This document shows, one piece after another, positions 1-8,980 of a stretch of DNA of 64,000 bases (positions are counted from its first letter, which is position 1; each line of letters starts with the position of its first letter). Origin of the DNA: Novosphingobium piscinae (GTDB taxonomy: Bacteria > Pseudomonadota > Alphaproteobacteria > Sphingomonadales > Sphingomonadaceae); contig NZ_JACLAX010000002.1 of the NCBI RefSeq assembly GCF_014230355.1, forward strand, positions 186,001 to 250,000, written 5' to 3'. The notes under the pieces are model-generated. The model did no database searches. It saw nothing but the letters and a program-made list of their open reading frames with translations, and was not told the DNA's origin. A program made the position numbers and the translations under genes.

Positions 1-213
1 GAGTGACTGCAGCCCTGGCAGGGTGATCCAGCAGATCGTGTCGGGGCTCATGCGGTTGACCGCCGAGCAGCAGAAGCCGCCCAGCGACAGATCGTGCACC
101 ACCGTCTGGAAGGCCCGCCCGCCCGAGGCGCGCAGCACGGCCGGAATGCCGACCCGCGTGCGCGGGGCGCAGCGGTCTTCCTGGGCCGCGTGAAAATAGG
201 AATCGCCCGTCAT
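1..213 (-). CDS. PilZ-domain protein, partial (C-terminus off the left edge)
   Basis: The visible 71 residues, read from the ATG at 213, match the N-terminal half of a PilZ domain, the small beta-barrel that binds cyclic di-GMP. The two ligand-binding signatures are present: an R-x3-R pair (R14, R18) and the D-x-S-x-x-G motif as DLSLGG at 41-46. In sphingomonads such stand-alone PilZ proteins usually act as c-di-GMP-responsive adaptors for motility or envelope functions, but no partner is visible. It lies 91 bp beyond the stop of the SDR gene on the same strand. The rest of the gene is outside the window, so length and any second domain are unknown. Confidence 0.75.
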   Translation of the reverse strand, partial: MTGDSYFHAAQEDRCAPRTRVGIPAVLRASGGRAFQTVVHDLSLGGFCCSAVNRMSPDTICWITLPGLQSL

Positions 214-304
214 GCGCGTAGTCCTTTCTTCCAGGCCGGGCTGGGCCTCCCTCCAGCCAGCCTGTTCTCCCGAAAAGTGACCGAGAGAGGTTGAGAAAGG
301 CCTG

Positions 305-1027
305 TCAGGACTGGTTAACGGTCTCGCGGTGCGGACTGGCGAAATCCTCGCCGAGCAGGGCGACCAGCCGTTTGGCGACCACCTCGGGCGGCTTGACCGA
401 GGCGGGATCCTCGCCCGGATAGGCCCGGGCGCGCATGGCCGTGCGGGTCGCGCCGGGATTGACGATGGCGACACGGATCTTGGCGAGTCGGCCGACCTCC
501 TGCGCGTAGCAGTCGAGCATCACCTCCAAGGCAGCCTTGGTGCTGGCATAGGCGCCCCAATAGGCGCGCGGCGCGGTGGCGACGGTGCTGGTCAGTCCGA
601 GCACGCGGGCATCGGCGCTCTTGCGCAGCAGCGGGTCGAACTGGGCGAGCAGCGCCTGCGGGGCGAGCACATTGACGGTGATCGCCTTGTTCAGGCTGGC
701 CGGATCGATCTGCGTCACCGAGGTCAGCTGGGGCAGGATCCCGGCATTGATCACGAGGATGTCGAGCGCGCTCCAGCGTCCGGCGATCGCGGTGGCAAGC
801 CGGGCGATGCCGTCAACCTCGGCCAGATCGACCGGCGCGATCGTGGCCGAACCGCCCGCCTGATGGATGCGCTCTTCCACCGCCTCGAGCGCCTTGGTGT
901 CGCGCGCGGTGAGAATGACGTGGGCGCCGGCCGCGGCGAGGGCTTCGGCCGTGGCGGCGCCGATGCCCCGGCTGGCACCGGTGACGAGCGCGAGCTGCCC
1001 GGCGAAGGGCTTGGCGGTGCCGGTCAT
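305..1027 (-). CDS. SDR-family NAD(P)-dependent oxidoreductase
   Basis: A 240-residue classical short-chain dehydrogenase/reductase. The cofactor loop TGASRGIG is at residues 16-23, NAG near residue 94, the catalytic serine region (LTSTVA) near 145, and the YASTK catalytic pair near 160. The glycine-rich spacing is that of the 3-oxoacyl-ACP-reductase-like branch, but the substrate cannot be read from the sequence. It begins 4 bp downstream of the purF stop, so the two are probably co-transcribed; this purF-SDR order does not itself reveal a function. The C-terminus is short and lacks extra domains. Confidence 0.85.
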   Translation of the reverse strand: MTGTAKPFAGQLALVTGASRGIGAATAEALAAAGAHVILTARDTKALEAVEERIHQAGGSATIAPVDLAEVDGIARLATAIAGRWSALDILVINAGILPQLTSVTQIDPASLNKAITVNVLAPQALLAQFDPLLRKSADARVLGLTSTVATAPRAYWGAYASTKAALEVMLDCYAQEVGRLAKIRVAIVNPGATRTAMRARAYPGEDPASVKPPEVVAKRLVALLGEDFASPHRETVNQS

Positions 1028-1031
1028 CGCG

Positions 1032-2522
1032 TCAGGCGACCTTCTCGACCGCCTTGGCCAGTCCCTCGCGCTCGGCCAGGTCGGTCAGGCGGGTCGGGTA
1101 CTCGCCGCTGAAGCAGGCGTCGCAGAACTGCGGGCAGGCATTATCGCGCCCGGCCAGGCCAACCGCGCGGTAGAGTCCGTCGATCGAGACGAAGGCCAGG
1201 CTGTCGGCCTGGATGAATTCGCCCATCGCCTTCACGTCCATGCGCGCGGCCAGCAGCTTGGAGCGTTCGGGCGTGTCGACCCCGTAGAAGCACGAGTGCT
1301 CGGTCGGCGGGCTGGCGATGCGCATGTGGACCTCGGCCGCGCCGGCCTCGCGCATCATCTGCACGATCTTGAGGCTGGTGGTACCGCGCACGATCGAATC
1401 GTCGATCAGCACGATCCGCTTGCCCTCCACGATCGCGCGGTTGGCGTTGTGCTTGCGCTTCACGTCGGCGTTGCGCGCGCCGTCCGACGGCTGGATGAAA
1501 GTGCGGCCGACGTAGTGCGAGCGGATGATGCCCAGCTCGAACGGCAGGCCGGATTCCTGGGCATAGCCGAGCGCCGCGGGCACGCCGCTGTCGGGCACCG
1601 GGATGACCATGTCGGCATCGGCCAGCGATTCGCGCGCCAGCTCGCGGCCGATCGCCTTGCGCACCTCGTAGACCGACTGGCCGCCCATCCGCGAATCCGG
1701 GCGGCTGAAATAGACGTGCTCGAAGATGCAGGGCCGCGCCGAGGGGTTGCCGAACGGGCGGTGCGAGCGGACCTTGCCGTCGAGATCGACCTCGATCAGC
1801 TCACCCGGCTCGATCTCGCGGACGAATTCGGCGCCGACCACGTCGAGCGCCACCGTCTCGCTGGCGAACACCGTGGCGCCGCCCTTGCCCTTGGGGCCGA
1901 GCCGGCCCATCACCAGCGGGCGGATGCCGATCGGATCGCGGCAGGCGATCATCCCGGCCGGGGTCATGCAGATCAGCGCATAGGCACCCTCGACCAGCCG
2001 CAGCGCATCGACGAAGCGGTCGAGCAGGGTGGGATAGCGGCTGGTCGCGACCAGGTGGATGATCACCTCGGTGTCCGAGGTCGACTGGAAGATCGCACCC
2101 TTCTGCACGAGGTCGCGCTTAAGGTGCATCGCGTTCGAGATGTTGCCGTTGTGCGCGATGGCGAAGCCGCCCGAGGCGAGATCGGCGAACAGCGGCTGGA
2201 CGTTGCGCAGGCCCGAGCCGCCGGTGGTCGAATAGCGCACGTGGCCGGCGGCCATGATCCCGGGCAGCTCGGCCAGGGCCTCGGCGCTCGAGAAGTTGGC
2301 GGCGACGTGGCCGAGGCCGCGGCGCGAGTAGAACTCCTGCCCGTCGAAGCTGGTGATGCCCACGGCTTCCTGGCCGCGATGCTGCAGGGCGTGCAAACCC
2401 AGCGCGGTCATCGGGGCGGCATCGCGGGTGCCGATGACACCGAAGATGCCGCACTCCTCGCCCAGCTTGTCGGCATCGACGTCCCAGGGGGTCGCATCGG
2501 CAAAACGATCGGTCATGGTCAT
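1032..2522 (-). CDS. purF: amidophosphoribosyltransferase
   Basis: PurF catalyses the first committed step of purine synthesis: PRPP plus glutamine gives 5-phosphoribosylamine. The protein has an N-terminal class II glutamine amidotransferase domain whose nucleophile is the Cys of ECGIFGV near residue 24, preceded by a short propeptide that is normally removed. HNGNISN and the GSGLRNVQP stretch form the glutamine site. The PRPP-binding loop LIDDSIVRGTTS lies near residue 370 in the C-terminal phosphoribosyltransferase domain. Start chosen at 2522 (MTMTDRF); a second ATG sits 6 bp inside, and the frame extends upstream to 2705 without family similarity. Length 496 aa, normal for alphaproteobacteria. 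Confidence 0.95.
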   Translation of the reverse strand: MTMTDRFADATPWDVDADKLGEECGIFGVIGTRDAAPMTALGLHALQHRGQEAVGITSFDGQEFYSRRGLGHVAANFSSAEALAELPGIMAAGHVRYSTTGGSGLRNVQPLFADLASGGFAIAHNGNISNAMHLKRDLVQKGAIFQSTSDTEVIIHLVATSRYPTLLDRFVDALRLVEGAYALICMTPAGMIACRDPIGIRPLVMGRLGPKGKGGATVFASETVALDVVGAEFVREIEPGELIEVDLDGKVRSHRPFGNPSARPCIFEHVYFSRPDSRMGGQSVYEVRKAIGRELARESLADADMVIPVPDSGVPAALGYAQESGLPFELGIIRSHYVGRTFIQPSDGARNADVKRKHNANRAIVEGKRIVLIDDSIVRGTTSLKIVQMMREAGAAEVHMRIASPPTEHSCFYGVDTPERSKLLAARMDVKAMGEFIQADSLAFVSIDGLYRAVGLAGRDNACPQFCDACFSGEYPTRLTDLAEREGLAKAVEKVA

Positions 2523-2713
2523 GAATTCTGGTCCGGCCCCGGGGCTGCGGTGCGGCCCCACGTTGCGCGCGCATTTGGCTCTTAATGGGGCGAAAGGCAA
2601 GGGTTGTGGCCACCGGTTTCCGCCATTTGCGGGGAGGAAGCGGGGAGGTCGGGTTTGGCCCGGGAACGGACATCCAGATCCTTTGATCACGGAGCGTACG
2701 ACCACCCCCTGAT

Positions 2714-2800
2714 CGTCGCCCCGGCCTTGAGCCGGGGCAGGGCTTGTGTGGCAATGGCGGGGGCAGAACAGCCTTGTCCCGGGTCAGGCCCGGGTCGACG
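2714..2800. repeat. palindromic intergenic repeat (CCCGGC-CTTGAG-CCGGG family)
   Basis: Two adjacent hairpin-forming units: one with arms CCCCGGC/GCCGGGG around TTGA, the other with CCCGGGTCAGGCCCGGG. Units with the same CGTCGTCCCGG...TTGAGCCGGG consensus recur at 17387-17481 and 24727-24809. They are REP-like and non-coding. They lie in the divergent gap between purF and the lolC-like gene. Confidence 0.6.
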
Positions 2801-2859
2801 TGGAAGGAGGCGGATTGGATCACCTGCGAAGGCGTTTTGTGCCCTATTGCGGTCGCTGG

Positions 2860-2905
2860 CTTCCTCCCCGGCACGGGGAGGGGCACCACCTTCGGTGATT
2901 CCCCG
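2860..2905 (+). repeat. partial copy of the 62-bp CTTCCTCCCCGG repeat
   Basis: The palindrome CCTCCCCGGCACGGGGAGG followed by GGCACCACCTTCGGTG is a diverged, shortened copy of the unit that is tandemly repeated at 15114-15356. The whole gap 2523-3047 (525 bp) holds only such repeats and the presumed divergent promoters of purF and the lol genes; no gene was seen. Confidence 0.6.
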
Positions 2906-3047
2906 CCCCCATCGTCCGAGGTCGGGGACCCGGGACCGGGCCGCGCAGGGTTCAGCCCAACAAGTCCTTGTCGTCATCCGCCAGCGACCCTAAACCGAGA
3001 TCCCGCGTTTCGGCCGCCGATCCCCAGGCCCAGCAGACGAGCCCCGC

Positions 3048-4289
3048 TTGATCCTCTCCCCGTTCGAATGGACCATTGCCAAACGCTACATGCTTCCCGG
3101 TCGCGGCGAGGCGTTCATCGCGCTGGTGGCCGGCATCAGCCTGGTGGCGGTCAGCCTCGGGGTGGCGGCGCTGGTGATCGTGATGAGCGTGATGAACGGG
3201 TTCCGCGCCGAGCTGTTCGACAAGATCGTCGGGCTCAACGGCCATGCGGTGATCCAGGCCTATGGCGGCCGGCTCGAGAACTGGCAGACGGTGCTGGCCG
3301 AGGTCCGGGCGACCCCGGGCGTGGTCCGCGCCTCGCCGCTGATCGAGCAGCCGCTGCTCGCCACGTTCAACGGCCGGGTCGAGGGCATCCTCGCGCGCGG
3401 CAATACGCCTCAGGACATTGCCCGGCTCAAGCCCAGCCTCAAGGCGGGAACCCTTGCCCTGCTGCGCCCCGGGGCCGGGCAGGTGGCGATCGGTGCGCGG
3501 CTGGCCGAGAACCTCGGCGCCCGGGTGGGCGACACCATCACCATCATCAATCCGCAGGGCCGGGCCACCCCGTTCGGCACCGTGCCGCGCCAGATCGGCT
3601 ACACCGTGGCCGCCGTGTTCGAGATCGGCGTCTACGACTATGACAACGCCTTTGTCGTCATGCCGATCGCCGATGCCCAGACCCTGCTGCTGAGCGGCGA
3701 TTCGATCGGGATGATCGAGGTCAAGACCACCGATCCCGACCACGTCGGCGAGATCCTCGCGCCGCTGACCCGCAAGCTGGCGGGACAGGCCGTGGTGACC
3801 GACTGGAAAACCATCAACGCCGCGCTGTTCGAGGCGCTATCGGTCGAGCGGGTGGCGATGTTCACCGTGCTGTCGATCATCGTGCTGGTGGCGGTGTTCA
3901 ACATCCTCTCGTCGCTGATCATGCTGGTGCGAGCCAAGACGCGGGATATCGCGATCCTGCGGACGATGGGCGCGACGCGGCGCAGCCTGCTCAAGATCTT
4001 CGTCACCGCCGGCTTCCTGATCGGTGCGCTGGGCACCGTGGCTGGACTGGGGTTGGGCTTCCTGTTCCTGTTCTTCCGCCAGAACGTGGTCAACGCGGTG
4101 CAGTACCTGACCGGCCAGAACCTGTGGGACCCGTCGATCCGGTTCCTGTCCGAACTGCCCAGCCGGAGCGATCCGGTCGAGGTGGTGGCGATCTGCGTGA
4201 TGGCGCTGGTCCTCTCGTTCCTCGCCACGCTCTATCCGGCGTGGAAGGCGGCGAGCACCGATCCCGTGCAGGTGCTGCGCTATGAGTGA
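3048..4289 (+). CDS. lolC: lipoprotein-releasing ABC transporter permease (LolC/LolE family)
   Basis: Inner-membrane permease that with LolD extracts outer-membrane lipoproteins and passes them to LolA. The 413 residues show the MacB/LolC layout: one N-terminal membrane helix at about 23-45 ([20 protein letters not shown]), a large periplasmic domain, then three C-terminal helices at about 270-295, 315-345 and 380-405, with the FtsX-type signature [15 protein letters not shown]. The start is a TTG giving [14 protein letters not shown], which matches the family's N-terminus; no better ATG exists. It overlaps lolD by 8 bp, so the two are translationally coupled. Alphaproteobacteria typically have a single LolC/E-like permease, so homodimers are likely. 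Confidence 0.9.
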   Translation: MILSPFEWTIAKRYMLPGRGEAFIALVAGISLVAVSLGVAALVIVMSVMNGFRAELFDKIVGLNGHAVIQAYGGRLENWQTVLAEVRATPGVVRASPLIEQPLLATFNGRVEGILARGNTPQDIARLKPSLKAGTLALLRPGAGQVAIGARLAENLGARVGDTITIINPQGRATPFGTVPRQIGYTVAAVFEIGVYDYDNAFVVMPIADAQTLLLSGDSIGMIEVKTTDPDHVGEILAPLTRKLAGQAVVTDWKTINAALFEALSVERVAMFTVLSIIVLVAVFNILSSLIMLVRAKTRDIAILRTMGATRRSLLKIFVTAGFLIGALGTVAGLGLGFLFLFFRQNVVNAVQYLTGQNLWDPSIRFLSELPSRSDPVEVVAICVMALVLSFLATLYPAWKAASTDPVQVLRYE

Positions 4290-4962
4290 CGGTGCGCCGA
4301 TCGTCCGCCTGTCTGGCGTGACCCGCAGCTTCGAGCAGGGCGGCGTCCGGATCGACGTGCTCAAGGGCATCGAGCTCGAGATCGGCCCGGGCCAGATCGT
4401 CGCGCTGCTCGGCCCGTCAGGCTCGGGCAAGTCCACCCTGCTGCAGGCGGTGGGCCTGCTCGAAGGCGGCTTCGGCGGGCGGATCGAGATCGGCGGCGTC
4501 GATGCCGCGGCCGAGGATGCCGCCGGCCGCACCCGGTTGCGCCGCGATCACCTTGGCTTCGTCTACCAGTTCCACCACCTGCTGCCCGACTTCACCGCGC
4601 TGGAGAACGTGCTCCTGCCCCAGCTGATCGCCGGCCGCAGCCGTGCGGATGCGACCGCGCGGGCCGAGGAATTGCTCACCGCGCTCGGGCTGGGTCATCG
4701 CCTGACCCACCGGCCCAGCCAGCTGTCGGGCGGCGAGCAGCAGCGCGTGGCCGTGGCCCGCGCCCTGGCCAACCGCCCCGACCTGGTCCTGGCCGACGAG
4801 CCGACCGGCAACCTTGACGAGGCCACGGCCAATGTCGTGCTCGAGCAGTTCGTCCAGCTGGTGCGCGGCGAGGGCAGCGCGGCGCTGATCGCCACCCACA
4901 ACGAGCGGCTCGCCTTCGCGATGGACCGCGTCTACCGGCTGCATGACGGCAAGTTGACCTAG
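4282..4962 (+). CDS. lolD: lipoprotein-releasing ABC transporter ATP-binding protein
   Basis: ATPase subunit of the Lol complex on the cytoplasmic face of the inner membrane. Walker [10 protein letters not shown] is near residues 44-52, the LSGGEQQR signature near 150, Walker [13 protein letters not shown] near 170-180, and the switch His in IATHNERL near 203. At 226 aa it has the usual length for LolD/MacB-type NBDs. Pairing with the overlapping upstream permease supports LolD rather than FtsE or MacB. Confidence 0.9.
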   Translation: MSDGAPIVRLSGVTRSFEQGGVRIDVLKGIELEIGPGQIVALLGPSGSGKSTLLQAVGLLEGGFGGRIEIGGVDAAAEDAAGRTRLRRDHLGFVYQFHHLLPDFTALENVLLPQLIAGRSRADATARAEELLTALGLGHRLTHRPSQLSGGEQQRVAVARALANRPDLVLADEPTGNLDEATANVVLEQFVQLVRGEGSAALIATHNERLAFAMDRVYRLHDGKLT

Positions 4963-5047
4963 CCGCCGGACCGTTTTCCGCGCCCTTTTCCCCAGCGCTC
5001 CGCCCGGCTCCGGTTGATCGCGGGGGCGCTGCCGCTACCTTGGCGCC

Positions 5048-8000
5048 ATGGCCGGCTATGCTCCCTTCGTTCCCCTGCGCGTGATGTCCAGCTATTCGAT
5101 GCTGGAGGGGGCGATCGATCCGAAGGCCATCGCCAAGCTGGCCCGCGAGCGCGGCGTGCCGGCCATCGCCGTGTGCGATCGCAACGGGCTCTATGCCGCC
5201 CCGGCCTTCGCCTCGGCCTGCAAGGATGCGGGGATCCAGCCGCTCATCGGCACGCTGCTGGCCGTGGCCCGGCCGGGGAGCGAGGCGATCGACTGGCTGG
5301 CGCTCTATGCCCAGAACGAGGCCGGCTGGCTCAACCTGTGCCGCCTGGTCAGCCGCGCCCATCTCGACCGCCCGCTCGACCGCGATCCGCATGTGACGCT
5401 GGCCGATCTGGCTGGCCACACCGAGGGCCTGATCGCGCTGACCGCGGCGGGTGAGGGCGCGCTGGTCCGCCTGCTGGCCGAGCGGCGCCACGACCAGGCC
5501 GAGACCCTGGCCGAGCGGTTGGCCGGCCTGTTCCCGGGGCGCCTTTACATCGAGATCGCCCGCAGCGGCGATGCCGCCGCAGAGGCCGCCGAGGATGCGC
5601 TGGTCGAGCTGGCCTATGCCCGCGACCTGCCGCTGGTGGCCACCAACCCGGCCCTGTACGCCGAGGCCCAGTTCCACGGGGCGCACGATGCCATGTTGTG
5701 CATCGCCAATTCGACCCACGTCGATGCGGCCGACCGGCCGCGCTCCTCGGGCGAGGCCTGGGTCAAGCCGGCCGAGGTCATGGCGCAGCTGTTCGCTGAT
5801 CTGCCCGAGGCGATCGCCAACACCCTGGTGGTGGCGCAGCGCTGTGCCTTCGCCCCGCCCAAGCGCAAGCCACTGCTGCCCAGCCTGGCCGGCGACAAGC
5901 AGGGCGAGGCGAAGATGCTGGAGGATGATGCCCGGCGGGGCCTCGCCCGGCGCCTCGCGCCCTACTATCCCGAGGTGGGTGAGGACGAGATCGCCGAGCT
6001 GCTGGCCGGCCTGGCGGGGATCGAGGGCGCCGAGGAGCGCCGCGCCGCCTTTGCCCGGCTGCGCCCGGCGGCCATCGGCGAGGAGTTCGTCGAATACGCC
6101 GAGCGGCTCGATTTCGAGACCCAGATCATCAACCGGATGGGCTTTGCCGGCTACTTCCTGATCGTGGCCGACTTCATCAAGTGGGCCAAGGACAACGACA
6201 TCCCGGTGGGGCCGGGGCGCGGATCGGGTGCCGGCTCGCTGGTCGCCTGGGCGCTGACCATCACCGATCTCGATCCGATCCGGCTGGGCCTGCTGTTCGA
6301 ACGCTTCCTCAACCCGGAACGCGTCTCGATGCCCGACTTCGACATCGACTTCTGCGAAACCCGCCGCGGCGAGGTGATCCGCTATGTCCAGCGCAAGTAT
6401 GGCGCCGACCATGTCGCCCAGATCATTACCTTCGGCAAGCTGAAGGCCCGCGCCGTGCTGCGCGACACCGGACGGATCCTGCAGATGAGCTACGGCCAGG
6501 TCGACCGGCTGTGCAAGCTGGTGCCCAACCATCCGACCGACCCCTGGACGCTGCCGCGCGCGCTCAACGGTGTGGCCGAGCTCAAGCGCGAATACGACAA
6601 CGACGACGAGGTGCGGCGGCTGATCGATCTGGCGGTGCAGCTGGAAGGCATGCCGCGCAACTCGTCGACCCATGCCGCCGGCGTGGTGATCGGTGACCGA
6701 CCGCTTGACCAGCTGATCCCGCTGTACCGCGATCCGCGCTCGGACATGCCGGTGACCCAGTTCGACATGAAGTATGTCGAGGACACCGGGCTCATCAAGT
6801 TCGACTTCCTCGGTCTCAAGACGCTGTCGATCCTGCGCAAGGCGGTTGACCTGCTGGGCAAGCGCGGCATCGGCATCGATCTCGGCACGCTCGCCTGGGA
6901 CGATCCCGAAGTCTACCGGCTGCTCCAGTCGGGCGACACGGTGGGGGTGTTCCAGCTCGAATCGGAAGGCATGCGCCGCACCCTGGCGGCGGTGAAGCCG
7001 ACCAACTTCGGCGACATCATCGCGCTGGTCTCGCTCTATCGACCGGGGCCGATGGACAACATCCCGCTGTTCGGACGGCGCAAGAACGGGCTCGAGGCGA
7101 TCGAGTACCCGCATGAGAAGCTGGCCGGGATCCTTGCCGAGACCTACGGGATCTTCGTCTACCAGGAACAGGTGATGCAGGCCGCGCAGATCCTGGCCGG
7201 TTACTCGCTGGGCGATGCCGACCTGCTGCGCCGCGCGATGGGCAAGAAGGTCCAGGCCGAAATGGACGCGCAGCGCCAGCGCTTCGTCGACGGCTGCGCC
7301 CGCGAATCCGGGATCGACGCGAAGAAGGCCAACGAGCTGTTCGACTTGATCGACAAGTTCGCCGGTTACGGCTTCAACAAGTCGCACGCCGCGGCCTATG
7401 CGCTGCTCGCCTACCAGACCGCCTGGTTCAAGGCGCACTATCCGCAGGAATTCTACGCCGCCTCGATGTGCTTCGACATGCACCAGTCGGAAAAGCTGGC
7501 GGTCTATGTCGATGACATGCGGCGCAACGGGATCGAGATCGCCGGGCCGGACATGAACCGGTCCGAGGCCGAGTTCACCGTCGAGCAGACCGAGCAGGGC
7601 TATGCCGTGCGCTATGCCCTGGCGGGGATCCGCAATGTCGGCGAGAAGGCGATGGAGGCGATCGTTGCCGAGCGTGTGGCAAACGGCCGCTTCGCCAGCC
7701 TGGAAGACCTGTTCCGCCGCGTCCCCTATGGCAGCATGAACCGGCGCCAGCTGGAAGGGCTGGCGGCGGCCGGGGCGCTCGACAGCCTCGAGCCCAACCG
7801 CGCCAAGGTGCTGGCCAACGCCGACATGCTGCTGGCCGTGGCCGACGAGGCCGAACGCACCCGCACCAGCGGCCAGCATGGCCTGTTCGGCGGCGACGAT
7901 CATGCCCAGCAGGCGCTCCGCCTGGTCGAGGCGCCGGCCTGGTCGCGCGCCGAGCAGATGGCCAAGGAGCGCGAGAACTTCGGCTTCTACTTCGCGGCCC

Positions 8001-8614
8001 ACCCGGTTGAACAATGGCGCGCCATCGCCAGCGCCAACGGCGCCCGCTCCTATGGCAGCCTGATGGCGAGCGGCGTGGCCGGCGGGCGGCAGATGGCGGT
8101 CATGGCGGCGATGGTGGAAGGCGTGCAGCGCCGCAAGACCAAGCGCGGCAAGGACTTCGTCATGGCCGATTTCTCGGACAGCACCGGCCAGTTCTCGGCC
8201 TCGTGCTTCGAGGAGGCGCTGGTCGAGAACTTCGTGCAGTGGGCGCGCGAGGGCACCTGCGTGCTGCTCCAGGTCGAGCTCGACAGCCCCAGCCCCGAAG
8301 AACCGCCGCGGGTCACCGTGCGCGGTGGCCGGCCGCTGTCCGAGGTGCGCGAGGCGGCGCGGATGGAGCTGCGGCTCGAGGTTGCCACGGTCGAGGCGCT
8401 GCAGGAACTGGCCCTGCTGCTCACCCCCGGCGCGGCTGGCAAGGGCGAGGTCCTGGCCCGTCTGCGCACCGGCGGCCCGCGCGAGCCGCTGGTGCAGCTC
8501 GGCTGCGACTTCCACCTCGACGGCGACCTGGCCGAGCGGGTGGCGGGGATCGATGGCATCAGCGGCGTCTCGCTCTCGGCCAAGCGCGGCCCGGCGCTGC
8601 GGCTGGTGGCCTGA
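5048..8614 (+). CDS. dnaE: DNA polymerase III alpha subunit
   Basis: Replicative polymerase of 1188 aa, normal for DnaE1. The polymerase active site is clear: GPGRGSGAGSLVAWAL near residue 390, the catalytic aspartates in PDFDIDF near 430, and FDFLGLKTLSIL near 590. The helix-hairpin-helix (YALAGIRNVGEKAME) and an OB-fold are present in the C-terminal third. The N-terminal PHP domain has lost canonical metal ligands: the usual HSxYS reads SSYSM and the D-H-G position reads DRNG, so it is unlikely to have exonuclease activity. A possible weak promoter (TTGATC, 16 bp, TACCTT) ends about 6 bp before the ATG, suggesting a very short leader. Confidence 0.95.
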   Translation: MAGYAPFVPLRVMSSYSMLEGAIDPKAIAKLARERGVPAIAVCDRNGLYAAPAFASACKDAGIQPLIGTLLAVARPGSEAIDWLALYAQNEAGWLNLCRLVSRAHLDRPLDRDPHVTLADLAGHTEGLIALTAAGEGALVRLLAERRHDQAETLAERLAGLFPGRLYIEIARSGDAAAEAAEDALVELAYARDLPLVATNPALYAEAQFHGAHDAMLCIANSTHVDAADRPRSSGEAWVKPAEVMAQLFADLPEAIANTLVVAQRCAFAPPKRKPLLPSLAGDKQGEAKMLEDDARRGLARRLAPYYPEVGEDEIAELLAGLAGIEGAEERRAAFARLRPAAIGEEFVEYAERLDFETQIINRMGFAGYFLIVADFIKWAKDNDIPVGPGRGSGAGSLVAWALTITDLDPIRLGLLFERFLNPERVSMPDFDIDFCETRRGEVIRYVQRKYGADHVAQIITFGKLKARAVLRDTGRILQMSYGQVDRLCKLVPNHPTDPWTLPRALNGVAELKREYDNDDEVRRLIDLAVQLEGMPRNSSTHAAGVVIGDRPLDQLIPLYRDPRSDMPVTQFDMKYVEDTGLIKFDFLGLKTLSILRKAVDLLGKRGIGIDLGTLAWDDPEVYRLLQSGDTVGVFQLESEGMRRTLAAVKPTNFGDIIALVSLYRPGPMDNIPLFGRRKNGLEAIEYPHEKLAGILAETYGIFVYQEQVMQAAQILAGYSLGDADLLRRAMGKKVQAEMDAQRQRFVDGCARESGIDAKKANELFDLIDKFAGYGFNKSHAAAYALLAYQTAWFKAHYPQEFYAASMCFDMHQSEKLAVYVDDMRRNGIEIAGPDMNRSEAEFTVEQTEQGYAVRYALAGIRNVGEKAMEAIVAERVANGRFASLEDLFRRVPYGSMNRRQLEGLAAAGALDSLEPNRAKVLANADMLLAVADEAERTRTSGQHGLFGGDDHAQQALRLVEAPAWSRAEQMAKERENFGFYFAAHPVEQWRAIASANGARSYGSLMASGVAGGRQMAVMAAMVEGVQRRKTKRGKDFVMADFSDSTGQFSASCFEEALVENFVQWAREGTCVLLQVELDSPSPEEPPRVTVRGGRPLSEVREAARMELRLEVATVEALQELALLLTPGAAGKGEVLARLRTGGPREPLVQLGCDFHLDGDLAERVAGIDGISGVSLSAKRGPALRLVA

Positions 8615-8980
8615 CCGGCGCGGACCCCGCGCAGCCCGGGCGGGGCAGGTGAACGGCTTCGCACGGCTGGTTCCGGCCGAAGTCGGGCTCTGGCTTTCTC
8701 TCCTGCAGGGGAAAAAGCCATGGCTGCGGTCCACCCGAAAGGGCGTTAACTCGTCCACCGCTGGTCGTCCTGGCGCATGGCCGGGACCTCGCGGGTCGGT
8801 AGGCGGGGTGGGAGCCGGAAAGGTCTGCACCGGAAGCACGGCGCGAGAGACTGTCCTGTTTAGGCCGAACCATGCCAACGCCCGTTCGTGTCGAGCGCAG
8901 TCGAGACGCGCGGTGCGGTGCCTCTCGACTGCGCGCGAGGCGAACGGACCAGAGGTCAGTCACTCTCTACCGGGCAGGCG
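8615..8980. other. intergenic region without a gene (convergent dnaE / radical SAM)
   Basis: This 366-bp gap separates the ends of two convergent genes. It contains the inverted repeat at 8883-8947 and GC-rich imperfect hairpins just after dnaE, which may help termination. No open frame with family similarity and no tRNA was seen. Confidence 0.6.
8883..8947. repeat. dispersed inverted repeat (GTTCGTGTCGAGC family)
   Basis: Arms beginning CGTTCGTGTCGAGCGCAGTC and ending CTCGACTGCGCGCGAGGCGAACG form an imperfect stem around a short loop. The same element, with near-perfect 28-bp arms, occurs at 25206-25270. Such elements fold into long hairpins and are common between genes in sphingomonads. 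This copy lies between two convergent genes. Confidence 0.7.

Noticed and set aside
867..2585. 572-codon frame opposite purF
   Set aside because: Shadow of purF in high-G+C DNA, with biased composition and no family features.
4676..8878. 1400-codon open frame on the minus strand across dnaE
   Set aside because: It is exactly antisense to dnaE, has low-complexity Arg/Gly/His-rich content and no domain; long antisense frames are expected at this G+C.
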